A stretch of 6,622 bases of DNA, taken from the NCBI GenBank assembly GCA_004299495.1, contig SCPY01000091.1:1-6622 (forward strand). Reading direction: 5' to 3'. The notes beneath the pieces were generated by a model. That model saw nothing but the letters and a program-made list of their open reading frames with translations. It did no database searches and was not told the origin of the DNA. The stretch is from a bacterium. Its GTDB lineage: Bacteria; Omnitrophota; Gorgyraeia; Gygaellales; UBA12090. Each line of letters opens with the position of its first letter. The stretch's first letter is position 1. The position numbers were made by a program, and so were the translations under genes. Positions 5,767 through 6,622 of the stretch are shown here, in pieces.

Positions 5767-5771
5767 GAGGG
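5767..5771 (+). promoter_or_regulatory. Shine-Dalgarno for rpsK
   Basis: GAGGG ends 3 bases before the ATG at 5775. The local sequence AGCGAGGGTAAATG resembles the rplF start context AGCGAGGATAAATG at 395-408, with a single base difference. A 4-bp inverted repeat (GCTT/AAGC, 5755-5766) abuts it on the 5' side. Confidence 0.55.
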
Positions 5772-5774
5772 TAA

Positions 5775-6164
5775 ATGGCAACAAAAGATAAAGCAAAGAA
5801 GAAGAAGTTGGCAAAAGGCGTTACGCAGGCAAACGCGTATATCCTGGCGAGTTTTAATAATACCATGGTAAGCATTACTGATAAGCAGGGCAATGTTTTA
5901 GTTTGGTCGACGCCGGGTATCGTGGGTTTTTCGGGCTCTAAGAAATCTACTCCGTTTGCGGCACAGGTTGCCGCGGCAGACGCGGCGCGCAAGGCAAAGG
6001 ATATCGGAATAAAAGACGTTGAGGTCTACGTGAAAGGCCCCGGTTCAGGGCGCGAGTCGGCCATCAGGGCGCTTCAGGCGGCCGGGTTAAATATCACGCT
6101 TATCAAGGACACCACGCCGATTCCCCATAACGGCTGCAGGCCAAAAAAGAAAAGAAGGGTATAA
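5775..6164 (+). CDS. rpsK: 30S ribosomal protein S11 (uS11)
   Basis: S11 is on the small-subunit platform, beside the mRNA exit path and E site, with S7 and S18 nearby. The 129 residues match the family exactly. After a basic N-terminal tail (KDKAKKKKLAKG, 4-15) come ASFNNTMVSITDKQGN (25-40), SGSKKSTPFAAQVAA (53-67), the hallmark VKGPGSGRESAIRAL (86-100) and the C-terminal TPIPHNGCRPKKKRRV (114-129). Asn119-Gly120 is the HNG site that in E. coli S11 is converted to isoaspartate; the same residue number is kept here. STPGIVGF (45-52) differs from the more usual S.AG..GF, with Pro48. It follows rpsM by 14 bases and precedes rpsD by 6. Confidence 0.98.
   Translation: MATKDKAKKKKLAKGVTQANAYILASFNNTMVSITDKQGNVLVWSTPGIVGFSGSKKSTPFAAQVAAADAARKAKDIGIKDVEVYVKGPGSGRESAIRALQAAGLNITLIKDTTPIPHNGCRPKKKRRV
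6154..6159 (+). promoter_or_regulatory. Shine-Dalgarno for rpsD
   Basis: GAAGGG in the last codons of rpsK ends 11 bases before the rpsD ATG at 6171, slightly long but the only purine-rich run available. It supports ATG 6171, whose product starts with the expected MARY. Confidence 0.5.
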
Positions 6165-6170
6165 ATAACT

Positions 6171-6622
6171 ATGGCAAGATATAAAGGGGCAGACTGCAGG
6201 TTATGTCGCAGGGAAGGTCTCAAGCTATTTTTAAAGGGCACGCGCTGCTATACCGAGAAATGCGCGGCCGCCAGAAGGGCGTACGCCCCCGGCCAGCACG
6301 GCCAGGGAGGCAAGAGGATGAAGAAGCTTTCTAATTACGGGATGCAGCTGCGGGAAAAGCAGAAGGTCAAGAGAATATACGGGGTAATGGAAAAGCAGTT
6401 CAGGCGTTACTTTGAGACTGCCTCAAAGACAAAGGGCGTAACCGGAAAAATACTTTTACAGCTTCTGGAAAGGCGTTTGGATAATGTTATTTTCCAGGGC
6501 GGATTCACCCTCTCGCGAGACGCGGCGCGCCAGATGGTAAGCCACGGCTGGGCCTACGTGAATCAGCGCAAGGTGAACATTCCCTCGTATCTGGTAAGGC
6601 CGCAAGACGTAATAGAATTACG
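6171..6622 (+). CDS. rpsD: 30S ribosomal protein S4 (uS4), zinc form, 3' end outside window
   Basis: S4 is a primary binder of 16S rRNA that nucleates assembly of the 5' domain; in E. coli it also represses the alpha operon. The frame starts with MARYKGADCRLCRREG and runs open to the right edge, giving 150 complete codons plus two bases of about 200-209 expected. Cys9, Cys12, Cys26 and Cys31 form a CX2C...CX4C zinc site, as in Thermus S4 and unlike the Cys-poor E. coli type. RRAYAPGQHGQGGKR (35-49) is conserved. The S4 RNA-binding domain starts at about residue 98: LERRLDNVIFQGGF, SRDAARQMVSHGW (115-127) and VNIPSYLVRPQD (135-146). The missing end would contain the rest of this domain and the C-terminal tail. 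rpoA and rplQ are expected next. Confidence 0.97.
   Translation, partial: MARYKGADCRLCRREGLKLFLKGTRCYTEKCAAARRAYAPGQHGQGGKRMKKLSNYGMQLREKQKVKRIYGVMEKQFRRYFETASKTKGVTGKILLQLLERRLDNVIFQGGFTLSRDAARQMVSHGWAYVNQRKVNIPSYLVRPQDVIEL

Larger units (their letters stand above)
1..6622 (+). other. spc-alpha ribosomal operon segment
   Basis: Thirteen co-oriented genes are packed with gaps of 10, 22, -1, 3, 5, -1, -4, 3, -1, 7, 14 and 6 bases. The order is that of the bacterial spc operon followed by the alpha operon, with adk-map-infA-rpmJ inserted after secY and rpsD following rpsK, but without rpmD. The gaps leave no room for a terminator or an independent intergenic promoter, so co-transcription is inferred. 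Internal promoters inside coding sequence cannot be excluded by eye. Confidence 0.85.

Noticed and set aside
1..6622. A defence, mobile or otherwise undescribed system
   Set aside because: Every stretch is filled by universally conserved translation and export genes with intact frames and tight spacing; no insertion, repeat array or unknown gene is present.

Overview
This window is a piece of a bacterial chromosome carrying the conserved spc operon running directly into the alpha operon. All genes lie on the + strand. In order they are rpsH (5' end cut off), rplF, rplR, rpsE, rplO, secY, adk, map, infA, rpmJ, rpsM, rpsK and rpsD (3' end cut off). Intergenic gaps range from 22 bases down to a 4-base overlap, and there is no non-coding stretch over 300 bases. 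No tRNA, rRNA, mobile element, CRISPR array, terminator or free-standing promoter could be seen. The simplest reading is one continuous transcription unit that began upstream (normally rplE and rpsN precede rpsH) and continues downstream (normally rpoA and rplQ follow rpsD).

Layout: 1-2256 holds five ribosomal protein genes (S8, L6, L18, S5, L15). 2262-5007 holds the protein-export channel SecY, adenylate kinase and methionine aminopeptidase. 5011-5342 holds initiation factor IF-1 and the tiny zinc-binding L36 gene. 5350-6622 holds S13, S11 and S4. The products work together as the translation machinery: subunit proteins, initiation, removal of the starting Met, the membrane channel that receives nascent chains, and nucleotide balance.

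The organism is a bacterium. No sequence search was possible, so assignment below that is inference. The absence of rpmD (L30) between rpsE and rplO, the rpsK-rpsD adjacency, the four-Cys zinc forms of S4 and adenylate kinase, and free use of AGG/AGA and ATA codons even in ribosomal genes suggest a slow-growing, mostly uncultivated lineage. A Candidatus Omnitrophota-like or wider PVC/Elusimicrobiota-like source is a low-to-moderate confidence guess.

I found no undescribed system. The points worth a second look are small: the missing L30 gene, two substitutions at normally conserved sites in the SecY lateral-gate helix TM7, a lysine/alanine/proline-rich S13 tail, a secY start with no Shine-Dalgarno, and no separate leader space for alpha-operon autoregulation.
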